Positions 1 through 8,900 of a stretch of DNA of 13,912 bases are shown one piece after another (positions within the stretch are counted from its first letter, which is position 1; each line of letters starts with the position of its first letter). Below the pieces are notes generated by a model, which was given only the letters and a program-made list of their open reading frames with translations, had not been told where the DNA came from and searched no databases. The position numbers and the translations under genes were made by a program. This DNA is from CAVDAL01 sp963606965 (GTDB lineage: Bacteria; Actinomycetota; Coriobacteriia; Coriobacteriales; QAMH01), in NCBI GenBank assembly GCA_963606965.1, contig CAVDAL010000125.1, forward strand, positions 1 to 13,912, read 5' to 3'.

Positions 1-700
1 AAGTAATTGTGCTTTCACGCGAGAACGTATGATTATGCATATAAACGCGCTTCGCACCAACCTTTATCCATGTGCAGCAGCGAATTTGTGCAGATTGCGT
101 CACCTTAATTTTTGTCACAGCAGCCTTTTCTGCGGTGCTAGCTTTAGAAGAAATCTGCTTGATTTGCACGCCTGATGGAATAATGCAGCTATATGCTTTG
201 TTCATCACAGCGCAAGCGCCATCTTCACCCAGAACATGAGCAAGCGCACCATTTGAAGTTAGCGGCTTGATCTCAAAAGACCCTTGATAACAAGCAAAAT
301 ATATTTGTGGGTCGCCCTGGCTTGCCTCTTCCGTTGGAGTAAGCTTTACATGCAATGCTCCGCTTTCATCTGTTTCAAAATTCATTACAACAGTGTCCAT
401 ATCAATTTCTTTGCCATCTAAAGTCACTTCAAAATCTTGCGAAACGTCTCCATCTATATGCACAGCAGAACTAAAAGCAATTGTTGCATCCACCAGCTGA
501 CTTTCTTCATTCAATTGTGATGATGAAGAAATATCACAAGCATCAAGTTTAAGTTGCGGCGAGCTTGCACTTGGCTCTGCTGCTGTTGAACATGCACACA
601 AAATACATGCGCAAGATGCAACACAAGCAACAAGTGCAAGCACGCTCGCAATTACCCAAGTCCCCCTCAAGCTTTGCATTTTAATTTCAAAATCCCTCAT
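1..700 (-). CDS. Putative lipoprotein, 3' end beyond the window
   Basis: The frame is open for 233 codons from ATG at 700 to the left edge with no stop, so the C-terminus is missing. GAGGG lies 7 nt before the ATG; an in-frame ATG at 679 lacks an SD. The N-terminus has basic residues and then a hydrophobic run (about residues 14-37) unusually rich in cysteine. Three lipobox-like sites are visible: LVAC (23-26), VASC (27-30) and LCAC (34-37). Lipidation at one of these Cys is inferred; LCAC before a Ser/Ala/Pro-rich linker fits best. The rest is soluble and extracytoplasmic, with beta-like segments and no domain I recognise. It starts 23 bp after the permease stop, so it is very probably the last visible gene of the ABC operon, perhaps a substrate-binding or accessory lipoprotein. 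Function unknown. Confidence 0.75.
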   Translation of the reverse strand, partial: MRDFEIKMQSLRGTWVIASVLALVACVASCACILCACSTAAEPSASSPQLKLDACDISSSSQLNEESQLVDATIAFSSAVHIDGDVSQDFEVTLDGKEIDMDTVVMNFETDESGALHVKLTPTEEASQGDPQIYFACYQGSFEIKPLTSNGALAHVLGEDGACAVMNKAYSCIIPSGVQIKQISSKASTAEKAAVTKIKVTQSAQIRCCTWIKVGAKRVYMHNHTFSRESTIT

Positions 701-723
701 ATTTGAACCCTCAAAAAATCTCT

Positions 724-2997
724 CTAGCCAACCTGTTGTACAAGCCAATCAGGTGCGTCAGATTTTGGAATAAAGAAGTAAGTCGATGTTCCATCATTTA
801 GCGTTGCACAAACTTGATATCCGCCTGCACCCATGAAATATGTGCTGCGCAACAATGGCACAAGTTCTTTGATCTGCGACTTTTCTTCAGTTTCAAAGCG
901 AATGCCAAAATCTGGAGCGCTAATAAAGTCATCTGAATTTTCAGAATGATATGCAAAGAAGATTTGCCCATGTGCAGAATCTGTTGCATCATTCATTCCC
1001 TGGTAAGGGTCATATTTTTCAAATGAAAGTGAAACTATCTTTGACTTATCAATTCCAAGCCCGCTATTCAAACCCTTGTCTTTCAGCCAAGCAATTGTGT
1101 GCTTAAACGAATCAGTAATATAGACTAATGAGTTTTCCATTTGATAAGAAAAAGATGCTGAATCATTTTCCCCATCAGAAGAAAACATCAAAACACCAAG
1201 GCAATTACCACTTGGCATATATCTATCTTGCGAACTTTGCGCGCTAATGTCTTTTGCAAGAGCATTCAACAATTCAGTGCGTGCAGAATCCGTGCAGTTC
1301 AAAAGCAACGGGTCAGTATATAAAGCATCCGACAAATAGATGCTGCCTGAAGCAAATGCTTGTAATGTCATTGAACCTGCAACAATCGAAGCTGATTCAT
1401 CATCTAATGAAGAAGTGTCGCCGCTAACAATAATAGAGCGCAGCTGGCTCAAAGCGCTTGAATCGTCCAAAGCCAACAATGCAGAAAGCTCATTCATGCT
1501 TGCGCGATCATAATAGCGAGTTATAGTCTTGCCGCCATGAAGCGTATAAGTAATCACAATGTCGTAAGGCACAACAGTATTGCCAAAATTTTCAGAATCA
1601 GTCTTATATTCAGCATGCCCAGTTTGCACAAGTTGCTTGTGAACATCTGTAATCAAAGCAATGTCTTCAACATCTGAATATGAATAAGAGCCGCTTACAT
1701 AATATGAATTTGCAGAAGCTGAAGCAGAATCAAATTTCGATGCCAAGTAAACAGGAGAACCAACATAGCTCATCTTGACACTTGTTACATCATCGCTGCT
1801 TGGAATTTTGTTTGCATAGCCAAGACCGCCAAAACCAATGCAAGCCATAATTACAGCTAAAACAATAACCTCGCTGCCAAGAACTTGCACAATGCGAACA
1901 CGCGGAGTTGCGTCGCACTTCAAAGGGCCTGCCAACATCAAGAATGAAACAATAATAAAGCAGACAATGCCTGCGATAATTGCACTTGCAATATTCAGTG
2001 ACGCAAGCAAGAAGAATACAATTGAAAATACAGCCAAAGCCAAGACAAAGCTAAATATGAATATTAGCGGCATGCAAAGCCCTGCCATGCCTGCGCGTTC
2101 GCCGCGGCGCGCAACAAAAAGCCAGCTGCATAAAACTGTTAACACGATTGCGAAAACAAACCATGCAAGCGGCAGTATCCAATCTGGGTCGACAGGCTCA
2201 TAAACAGGATGCATGACCATAAATGTTTGATGACTTGCAGCAGCATCTACAAAGAAGAGCAGCGGATTGCACTGCGCCCAGCTTTCAAGCAGTGAAGATG
2301 CAACTTGTGTTTGCGTATTGATTAAACACTCACCAGCCGCATTGCCAACAAGCAGCCAATCCATCACAACATTCAAACCCCAGCAAACAACACTTACCAA
2401 AGCTAAAAGCCCGGCAGAAAACAAAGCTGCTTCAAGCTGAGTGCCAGCAAGCAAAACAGCAATTAAAGAAATTGCAAAACCAACCAGCGCGCAAACAAAC
2501 AAGCCGAAAAGAACATATAAGAATTGGACAATCTCGCCAGTGAATGTGTCAAGCGCGATGATATTTAAAACAAGAGTAACAAGCAGCGCTATAAAAAGCA
2601 CAGCCAACATAACAACAGCGGCAACAACAATGCGAGTAATATACATTGTCCTTCTTGGCAAAGGCAAAGAAAGATAACTTGTCGACTGCGTCTTGATCAG
2701 CAAAAATCTGAATGATGCAAATGCGCAAACAGCACCAAAAATAACAGTGCCAATAACAATTGGATAAGTCAGCGCATCTGCCCAAAAGCGGAATTTCAGC
2801 TGGTCATGAGTATAATCGAGCGAAAATATCGAAATATCAGGAATGGCTGCCGTAGACACTGCCATAGCCACAATATACAAAACCAAGAACACAATAGCAA
2901 CAGGCATAATGTTGCGCACAGCAACCTTTGCATCATGCTTTCTTAAACTGGATTTCTTTGCGCTTTTACCATACAAAGAGGTGTTCGAGTTCTTCAT
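724..2997 (-). CDS. ABC-2-type transporter permease with large extracytoplasmic C-terminal domain
   Basis: A 757-residue membrane protein with a basic cytoplasmic N-terminus and about nine hydrophobic segments (roughly 30-52, 75-99, 119-148, 157-187, 190-216, 274-297, 308-332, 335-358, 371-393). A soluble C-terminal half of about 360 residues follows (about 394-757). The loop after the second segment carries SLPLPRR, like the SLP-type motif of ABC-2 permeases in YtrC/bacitracin-exporter-like systems. The C-terminal part has an ITYTLHGGKTITRYY patch that recalls the outer domain of some Firmicute ABC-2 permeases (DUF6449-like, from memory, unchecked). It overlaps the ATPase gene by 32 nt, and the start is fixed by a perfect SD, so it should form the membrane half of that transporter. 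It is much longer than a minimal ABC-2 permease (about 250-400 residues). Substrate unknown. Confidence 0.85.
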   Translation of the reverse strand: MKNSNTSLYGKSAKKSSLRKHDAKVAVRNIMPVAIVFLVLYIVAMAVSTAAIPDISIFSLDYTHDQLKFRFWADALTYPIVIGTVIFGAVCAFASFRFLLIKTQSTSYLSLPLPRRTMYITRIVVAAVVMLAVLFIALLVTLVLNIIALDTFTGEIVQFLYVLFGLFVCALVGFAISLIAVLLAGTQLEAALFSAGLLALVSVVCWGLNVVMDWLLVGNAAGECLINTQTQVASSLLESWAQCNPLLFFVDAAASHQTFMVMHPVYEPVDPDWILPLAWFVFAIVLTVLCSWLFVARRGERAGMAGLCMPLIFIFSFVLALAVFSIVFFLLASLNIASAIIAGIVCFIIVSFLMLAGPLKCDATPRVRIVQVLGSEVIVLAVIMACIGFGGLGYANKIPSSDDVTSVKMSYVGSPVYLASKFDSASASANSYYVSGSYSYSDVEDIALITDVHKQLVQTGHAEYKTDSENFGNTVVPYDIVITYTLHGGKTITRYYDRASMNELSALLALDDSSALSQLRSIIVSGDTSSLDDESASIVAGSMTLQAFASGSIYLSDALYTDPLLLNCTDSARTELLNALAKDISAQSSQDRYMPSGNCLGVLMFSSDGENDSASFSYQMENSLVYITDSFKHTIAWLKDKGLNSGLGIDKSKIVSLSFEKYDPYQGMNDATDSAHGQIFFAYHSENSDDFISAPDFGIRFETEEKSQIKELVPLLRSTYFMGAGGYQVCATLNDGTSTYFFIPKSDAPDWLVQQVG

Positions 2998-3688
2998 CGC
3001 TGACCTCCTCTTCTTCTAAGAACATGCGGGAAAGTTCGCCTTCACCAAGCTCACCAACAGGCTTATCAAAAACAAGCGTGTTATCTTTTATCATCCCAAC
3101 TCTGTCAGAAACATCTTGCAACTCTTCCATATTGTGGGAAGAAAGAATAATTGAAGCATTGCGCTTTTTTGCATATAAGCGAAGGAGGCGCTTCAAAATA
3201 TCGCGCTTTGAAACATCCAAGCCATCGAAAGATTCATCCAAAAGCAGAAATCTTGCGCCGCTTGAAAGACCAAGAAGCAAGTTCATTTGGCGCTGCATAC
3301 CTTTTGAAAATCCTGCAATTTTTGCATCCTTATTCAGCTTGAACAAACGCAACAAATTTTGATATGTTTTATCAGACCATTCTGGATAATACCCGCAATA
3401 AAATTCACGCATTGAATCTGGAGTTGCCTGTGGTAAAAAGTATGGCTCATCAGCAACAATGAACACTGCACGTTTTGCACTGCGCTGTGTGTGAGCATCT
3501 TTGCCATTGAACTTCACCTTGCCTGTGTCAGGCAAATAAACACCAGCCACTGTCTTTAGCAGCGTTGTCTTGCCAGCCCCATTAAAGCCAACCAGACCAT
3601 AAACCTGGCCGTCTTCAACTTTAAACGAGACATCATGTATGGCAACATATTTGCCATAGCGCTTTGTCAAATTTAAAATCTCAATCAT
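2966..3688 (-). CDS. ABC transporter ATP-binding protein
   Basis: A complete 240-residue nucleotide-binding subunit that should hydrolyse ATP to drive the downstream permease at the inner face of the membrane. Visible motifs, in order: A-loop Tyr11, Walker A GFNGAGKT (34-41), signature FSKGMQRQ (127-134) in place of LSGGQ, Walker B FLLLDE (147-152) followed by the D-loop SFDGLD, and the H-loop His185 in LSSHN. The usual Q-loop glutamine is replaced by Asp-Glu in VADEPYF (78-84), a pattern I associate with YtrB-like single-domain ATPases of ABC-2 exporters. The C-terminus is a short acidic tail (EEEEVSDEELEHLFVW). It starts 16 nt after the preceding gene, with AAGGGAAAG upstream of the ATG. 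No GntR-type regulator, common next to YtrB-like genes, is seen. The family is clear; the cargo is not. Confidence 0.93.
   Translation of the reverse strand: MIEILNLTKRYGKYVAIHDVSFKVEDGQVYGLVGFNGAGKTTLLKTVAGVYLPDTGKVKFNGKDAHTQRSAKRAVFIVADEPYFLPQATPDSMREFYCGYYPEWSDKTYQNLLRLFKLNKDAKIAGFSKGMQRQMNLLLGLSSGARFLLLDESFDGLDVSKRDILKRLLRLYAKKRNASIILSSHNMEELQDVSDRVGMIKDNTLVFDKPVGELGEGELSRMFLEEEEVSDEELEHLFVW
3003..3010 (-). promoter_or_regulatory. Ribosome binding site deciding the permease start
   Basis: GAGGAGGT lies inside the 3' end of the ATPase gene, with its GGAGG core 6 nt before the ATG at 2997. It supports a true 32-nt gene overlap rather than a later start. Confidence 0.8.
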
Positions 3689-3704
3689 CGTTTAAGTCTT
3701 TCCC

Positions 3705-4751
3705 TTAGTTTCCCTCTTCTATCTTTTCTTCTGTACTTTCTTGTACGCCTTCGCCCTCTTTTGCTTCCTCATCGTCATCATCGTCTGCAAAGGCGACATG
3801 TTGGCGCTTCCACATAAACCATCGTGCAACAGCTGCTGCAGCTATCAACACAATTGCAGCAATCACAACAGCAATAACTGTTCCGGAATTATCTTCTTCA
3901 TCCGCACTTGAGCCATTCTCCACTACAGACAGTCCCTGTGCAGATTCTGCTGCATTGCTTTCTTCAACATTTGAAGGTTCAGACTTTTTGCCTTTTGATG
4001 AACTTCCCTTTTTTGCGTTGCTTTCTATTATCTTGCTTTCAACGCCAGAAGCTACAGCCGCAGACGACGCACTATTGCCAGAACTTGCACTAACGCCATT
4101 CTTGCCTTTTGTTACAGACTTAGATCCCGAACCCTTTCCCGCAGAAGATGAGCCGCCGCTTTTGCCGCTGTTGCCACTTCCGCTGCCGTTGACATTACCA
4201 GAGTCTGAGCCTGAACCATTGCCGCCATCGCTTCCAGACCCAGTGACTGTAACATCCAATGTCTTTGTTGCATTTAAATGCTTTTCAAGAGTGACTTTAA
4301 TCTTCAATGTTGCTGTACCAGCGGACTTACCTGTAATTGTAATAGCTCCATTGCTATATGCGGCACGCGCAACATTTGGTGCAGATGATGAAATTGAGAC
4401 TTTTGCATAATAGTCGCGATATGTTGTGCCATTGCATGTACACCAGCCTTTAGCATTTTGACAGCCACCAACAACGCCGTCTGGAGTTGTTAAACCATCG
4501 CAAACCTGTGGGCATTCCTGCATACCGCAGCCTGGCAGCTGCTGTTCAACTTCAGGAGAAAGTTTGCAAGCAACAGTTGCTTTTCCGCCAACTTTAACGC
4601 TTGCTTTTGTTGAAGATAAATCAACGCCAACAGCCTTCAAAGCATAATATGCCATCGCGCTAGGAGCAGCAGCAAACAAATTAGCAAGTAAAATGGCACA
4701 GAACAAAAAAGCTGCAGCTTTGCGCATTTCTTTTAATAAGGCTAGGCTCAT
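3705..4751 (-). CDS. Secreted, C-terminally anchored protein with Cys-rich Ig-like (Big) domain (paralogue B)
   Basis: 348 residues. A Sec signal peptide (1-34, AMA cleavage) precedes one Ig-like domain (about 41-170). Its last strands resemble bacterial Ig-like group 2 domains (TITGKSAGTATLKI). A cysteine-rich insert holds Cys62, 75, 80, 84, 97, 104 and 106, including CPQVC and WCTC. A Gly/Ser-rich, then Lys/Ser-rich linker (171-285), one transmembrane helix (about 290-314) and an acidic cytoplasmic tail follow (ADDDDDEEA onward, 322-348). The predicted topology is outside-Ig, single-pass, inside-acidic. Its ATG overlaps the previous stop (ATGA at 4751-4748), so translation is coupled to its paralogue, and the ABC ATPase follows 16 nt later. 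It may sense or capture something for the transporter, or regulate it. The family is not one I can name. Confidence 0.85.
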   Translation of the reverse strand: MSLALLKEMRKAAAFLFCAILLANLFAAAPSAMAYYALKAVGVDLSSTKASVKVGGKATVACKLSPEVEQQLPGCGMQECPQVCDGLTTPDGVVGGCQNAKGWCTCNGTTYRDYYAKVSISSSAPNVARAAYSNGAITITGKSAGTATLKIKVTLEKHLNATKTLDVTVTGSGSDGGNGSGSDSGNVNGSGSGNSGKSGGSSSAGKGSGSKSVTKGKNGVSASSGNSASSAAVASGVESKIIESNAKKGSSSKGKKSEPSNVEESNAAESAQGLSVVENGSSADEEDNSGTVIAVVIAAIVLIAAAAVARWFMWKRQHVAFADDDDDEEAKEGEGVQESTEEKIEEGN

Positions 4752-5743
4752 TCAGCATCACCGTCACCTTTAGCACCGTCGCCATTTTCTGCAGCGCCTC
4801 CGCCAACAGCAGTACTTGCTTCAAGTTCTTCTTCATTCAAAGATTCATGTTGCTTCTTATAAATGCGATAGCGCACATATGCGCCAGCAGCAATAATTAT
4901 CAAAGCTGCAATAACAATTGCTATGATAAATGTCGACTTTTGATCTTCTTGTTTTTGTTCATCAACAGTTGTCACAACAGTTGCCGCGTGTTCGCTATTT
5001 TCTTCAACAGTCGACTTAACATCGCTTTTTTTGCCACTGCTATTTTTATTATTTGTATTATTAGTTGAATCAGCCTTTATTTTTGAACTTGATTCAACAG
5101 TCTTTAAACTTGAAGTTGTTGACTTTTTACCTGAAGCAACATGACTCACGCCAACGCCAGACTTTGACTTGCCAGCGCTGCTGCCACCTTTAATGCCAGA
5201 GCCACTGCCATTGCCGCTTGTTCCACTGCCACCAGCATCAATATTTTTATTGCTGTCAGACTCTGTGACTGTAACTTTAACATTCTCTGTTTTTGTGACC
5301 CACAAAGTCAGCTTTGCAGAAACTCTTAAAGTGGCAGTTCCTACAGCATATCCACGAATAGTCAAAATGCCATTATGGTATGAAGCGCGCGCAACATTTG
5401 GCGCAGAAGAACTAACACTACATGTTGCATATGCAGTGTAATAGCTGCCACCAAGGCAAGTGCAAAAGCCATTATAGTCAAGGCAACCACTAAAACCGCC
5501 AGCCTCGCAACCTGAAGGGCAATAATCTGTTGAACAACAAGGCAACTGCCATTCAGATGCAGGATTAAGCTCACAATTTATCGAAACGCTTTCACCTTGT
5601 TTAACACTTGCAGAAGAATCAACTTTAACACTCATTGTTCCACGCGTAATTGTTGCATTAGCACTAAGTGGCAAGCATAAAACAATAGACACACAACATA
5701 TAAAAGTTACAGTTACTTTTATTAGATTTTTTATTGTCTTCAT
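4748..5743 (-). CDS. Secreted, C-terminally anchored protein with Cys-rich Ig-like (Big) domain (paralogue A)
   Basis: 331 residues from ATG 5743; GGAG sits 5 nt upstream. An in-frame GTG at 5749 would add two residues but overlaps that SD. A signal peptide (1-30, ANA cleavage) precedes the Ig-like domain (about 36-160), a Gly/Ser and then Lys/Ser/Asn linker, a transmembrane helix (about 271-290), a basic stop-transfer (RYRIYKK) and an acidic tail. The mature domain has nine Cys (57, 69, 70, 75, 79, 87, 94, 96, 108). Seven align with those of the next gene's product, with mostly identical spacing, and both share SSSAPNVARA and a GTATL strand. Cys69 and Cys108 are extra and could form an additional disulfide. 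It is the first gene of the apparent five-gene operon; the pair looks like a tandem duplication. Role unknown; association with the transporter is inferred from position. Confidence 0.85.
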   Translation of the reverse strand: MKTIKNLIKVTVTFICCVSIVLCLPLSANATITRGTMSVKVDSSASVKQGESVSINCELNPASEWQLPCCSTDYCPSGCEAGGFSGCLDYNGFCTCLGGSYYTAYATCSVSSSAPNVARASYHNGILTIRGYAVGTATLRVSAKLTLWVTKTENVKVTVTESDSNKNIDAGGSGTSGNGSGSGIKGGSSAGKSKSGVGVSHVASGKKSTTSSLKTVESSSKIKADSTNNTNNKNSSGKKSDVKSTVEENSEHAATVVTTVDEQKQEDQKSTFIIAIVIAALIIIAAGAYVRYRIYKKQHESLNEEELEASTAVGGGAAENGDGAKGDGDAE

Positions 5744-5780
5744 TCGCACTCCACCTTCACAACAATTTTTCTAAGTTATC

Positions 5781-5829
5781 AAAAAGCAGACAAGAGCTAG
5801 AAAGGAAGGAAGATTAACCCTTGTCTGCT
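5781..5829 (-). terminator. Hairpin plus T-run, likely terminator of the LRR gene or leader attenuator
   Basis: Read on the minus strand, AGCAGACAAG (5829-5820) and CTTGTCTGCT (5794-5785) form a perfect 10-bp stem, and the T-run (5785-5781) follows at once. The 25-nt loop is longer than usual. It could terminate the LRR-protein transcript or act as a conditional terminator ahead of the Ig-like/ABC operon. Confidence 0.6.
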
Positions 5830-5838
5830 GTTTAACAA

Positions 5839-5895
5839 CTTTCCCAGTCAGTCCAGTTGGGGAAAGCCCCTCAAGCGGCACGCGGCCACTTGAGG
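5839..5895 (-). other. Two adjacent G+C-rich hairpins upstream of the Ig-like/ABC operon
   Basis: On the minus strand, CCTCAAG (5895-5889) pairs with CTTGAGG (5875-5869), continuing inward through one mismatch into a 3-bp GGC/GCC stem. Immediately after it, CTTTCCC (5866-5860) pairs with GGGAAAG (5845-5839) around a 14-nt loop with repeated ACTG. GGGG/CCCC at 5859-5870 offers an alternative fold. The segment is visibly richer in G+C than its surroundings. With the terminator-like hairpin next to it, this makes three stems in about 115 nt. I recognise no riboswitch class. Confidence 0.45.
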
Positions 5896-5916
5896 AACTC
5901 AAAAATTTAAAAGCTA

Positions 5917-8900
5917 TTACTTAACAACTACGCTCTTTTTATATTTCTTAGCATACTTCTTATACTTAGCTTTTACGCTTGCCTTCTTTGCATAAGACAC
6001 ACACTTTACAGTCTTAATCTTGGAAGACTTCAACAAATTCTTGAAAGAAGACTTCTTCAAAGATTTGCTCTTAACAACAACAGTCTTGAGCTTTTTGCAT
6101 GAAGCAAATGCCTTAGCTTTGATTGTCTTAACATTCTTACCAATTGTAAGCTTTGTTACATTATTTTGTTTATAGCAAGCTTTAGAACCGACAGAAGTTA
6201 CTTTATATGTTCTGCCATTTGCTTTTACTGTTGTAGGAATTGTAATGCTCTTTGCTTTGCTTGCCTTCTTTGAAAGCTTAACAAATGTTGCTGTGTCTGT
6301 AGCATTATTAGCCTTGAACTTGCCAAGAGATGTTGTGATATTCATAGTCTTTTCCTGCTTGAAGCTTGCAACAATTTGTAAACCAATAACATCCTTGCCA
6401 TTGCCCTTAATAGCTAATTTGTATGTTCCTGGAGCATTTGTATTCTTAACTTCTTTACCAGCAGCATTCAAGCAAACGATTGAATAATCTTTGCCCTGTG
6501 TAAGTGTGCGGCTAAAGCCTTCATCCATAAATTTAACACTAAGAGCCAACTTTGATGGAGCTTTGCCAGTCTTTGCAAAGTTTGTAGCAGCAACACTTAC
6601 TGTGTTATAGCTCTTCCAACCTTGGTCTGAGCCGAACATGCTATTCAATGTTGCACTGTCTGTGTCAGCTAAAACAACATAAGGAGTAAATTTGCCACCC
6701 TGGTTATTAGCATAACCATAAAGTTCATTTTGTTCATATGCTAAGCCAACAAATGTAATGTTTTCATTGACTTTCCATATGGCAGTATTCAAAACACCGT
6801 TTTCATAACCAAATGCAGGAGGTGTTGTGCTTTTCCAGCCAAGTGTAGAGTCTCCAGTCATACCAGCACCTGCTACAGCTAATGTCTGAGATTCGCTATA
6901 AACATTCTTCAAGTTAATACAATTAAAGAATGCACCAGCTGCGATTTCTTCAATACATGCAGGCAATGTGACTGATTCAAGACCACCCAAACTAGCAAAG
7001 ACATATGGTGGAATGTAGCTTTGACCATAATTGCTCAAGTCAATTTCTTTCAAACTTGTATTAGCAATCATTTTAGCACCAGAAAGCCCGCTTGGTTGCC
7101 CATTAAAGAACATGCCGCCAGCTTGGTCAATGTCTTTCTGGAAGCTTGAAAGTTCCTTGTCTTTCCATAAAGTTGAAGGAAGTTTGATATATTCAATGTT
7201 TACATCTGCAAAAGCGCTATTTTCAATTGATGTAACACCTTCAGGAACAACAAAGCGTTTCATATTGCAATTACCTGAAAAAGAAGCAGGGCCAATTGTT
7301 GTTACAGTCGAAGCAAGTTTGACTTCACTCAAACCTGTTGGAACAGAAATAACAGTTGTTTTATCAGCATTGTACAAAATGCCATCTTCCACTGTGTAAT
7401 CGCCTTGGTAATCTGCGCCAAGTTCATATTTTGTGAATGAACTGCAACCAATAAAATTGCTGCCACCGTTAAAGCTATTGCCAACAATGTCTGTTACAGA
7501 ACCATCAAAAATAACAGTTTCAAGAGATGTGCAACCTTTGAATACATCTTTCTTTGTATCAAATATTACATTTGACAAAGATACAGTCTTGATATTTTTG
7601 CAATTCTTAAATGCATTTCTGCAAATTTTTACTGTCTTTGTTGCACCAACAATTTTTACAGAACTAATATTGTCAAAGCCTGCATATCTGCCACCAGCAA
7701 TATCTTCATCTGTAATTACAAGATCATAAGATAAGTCTGAAGTCTGACCTGCTAGCAAAAGTTGGTTTGCAGTATCATACAAAGAATTATCAATAATTTT
7801 GCAATATGTTGCAGCAGCATCCAAAGAAATATGTTTGGCTGTTGTTCCAGTAAAACTGCCAGCATATGCTGAAATTGGAGCTTGATAGTTAAAACTTGTA
7901 TTTCCATTAATTACAACAGAATCAACTGTGTCACAATATGAAAACGAGCCTTGATTTACTTTTGTCAAAGTCTTTGGAAGCTCAATACTGCCTAAAGAAG
8001 AACACCCATCAAATGAATAACTTCCAACAGTTGTAACACCTTCTGAAACAACCAAGCCACTTAACGAATCGCAATTTTCAAAGCAATAATTTGGGATAGC
8101 AGTAACCGCTGCAGGCGTAGTTAAAGTACCTGTTAAAGATATGCAGTTATAAAATGCCCATTGACCCAAAGAAGTAACTGCAGCAAAATTGTCTGGAATT
8201 GCAAGGCTTCTGCATTCGTGGAATGCATAATCAGCAATAGATGTTCCAGATGGATTTAAAACAACTTTTTCAAGCTCAATGCATGATTGGAAAGCATTTG
8301 ATCCAATAGATGTAGCAGCAGAAACATTCGCTTCTTTCAAAACAGTAGCACCGCGGAATGCTGCATTACCAATAGATGTTACTTTGTCCAAGTTAACAAT
8401 TTCTTTTAACTTTGTACAACCAATAGCATGGCCTGATGTGTTAGCGCCAAATGCAAATTGTTCAACAACACAACCATTAGCAGGAAGTGTTACCTTTTCA
8501 ATGTTTGCATTCTTTTCAAATGCTTTTGAGCCAATTGTTGTTACAGTTTCTGGAACAACAATTTCTGTACCTGCTCCAATGCACATAATAACTTTTGTAG
8601 CATTTTTATCTGCATCAATTTCGCACAAAAGTTGGTTATTGTCGAACATTGCATATTTTGTATTATCTGCTGTAATTTCGATCTTTTCGATCTTTTCACG
8701 AAGGCTTGTAGTGAATGAATCACATGTAACAGTTGTATTTGCACCAAGTTTGATTGACTTCAAATTGGTTGTATTACCAACATAATTGTTAGTAATGTTT
8801 CCAGACAAACTACTAAAGTCCAACTCTTCAACTGCGCACCCTTTAAATGGATACATGCCAAATGTAGTTGCTGATGATGTATCAACAGTTGCAAGAACCT

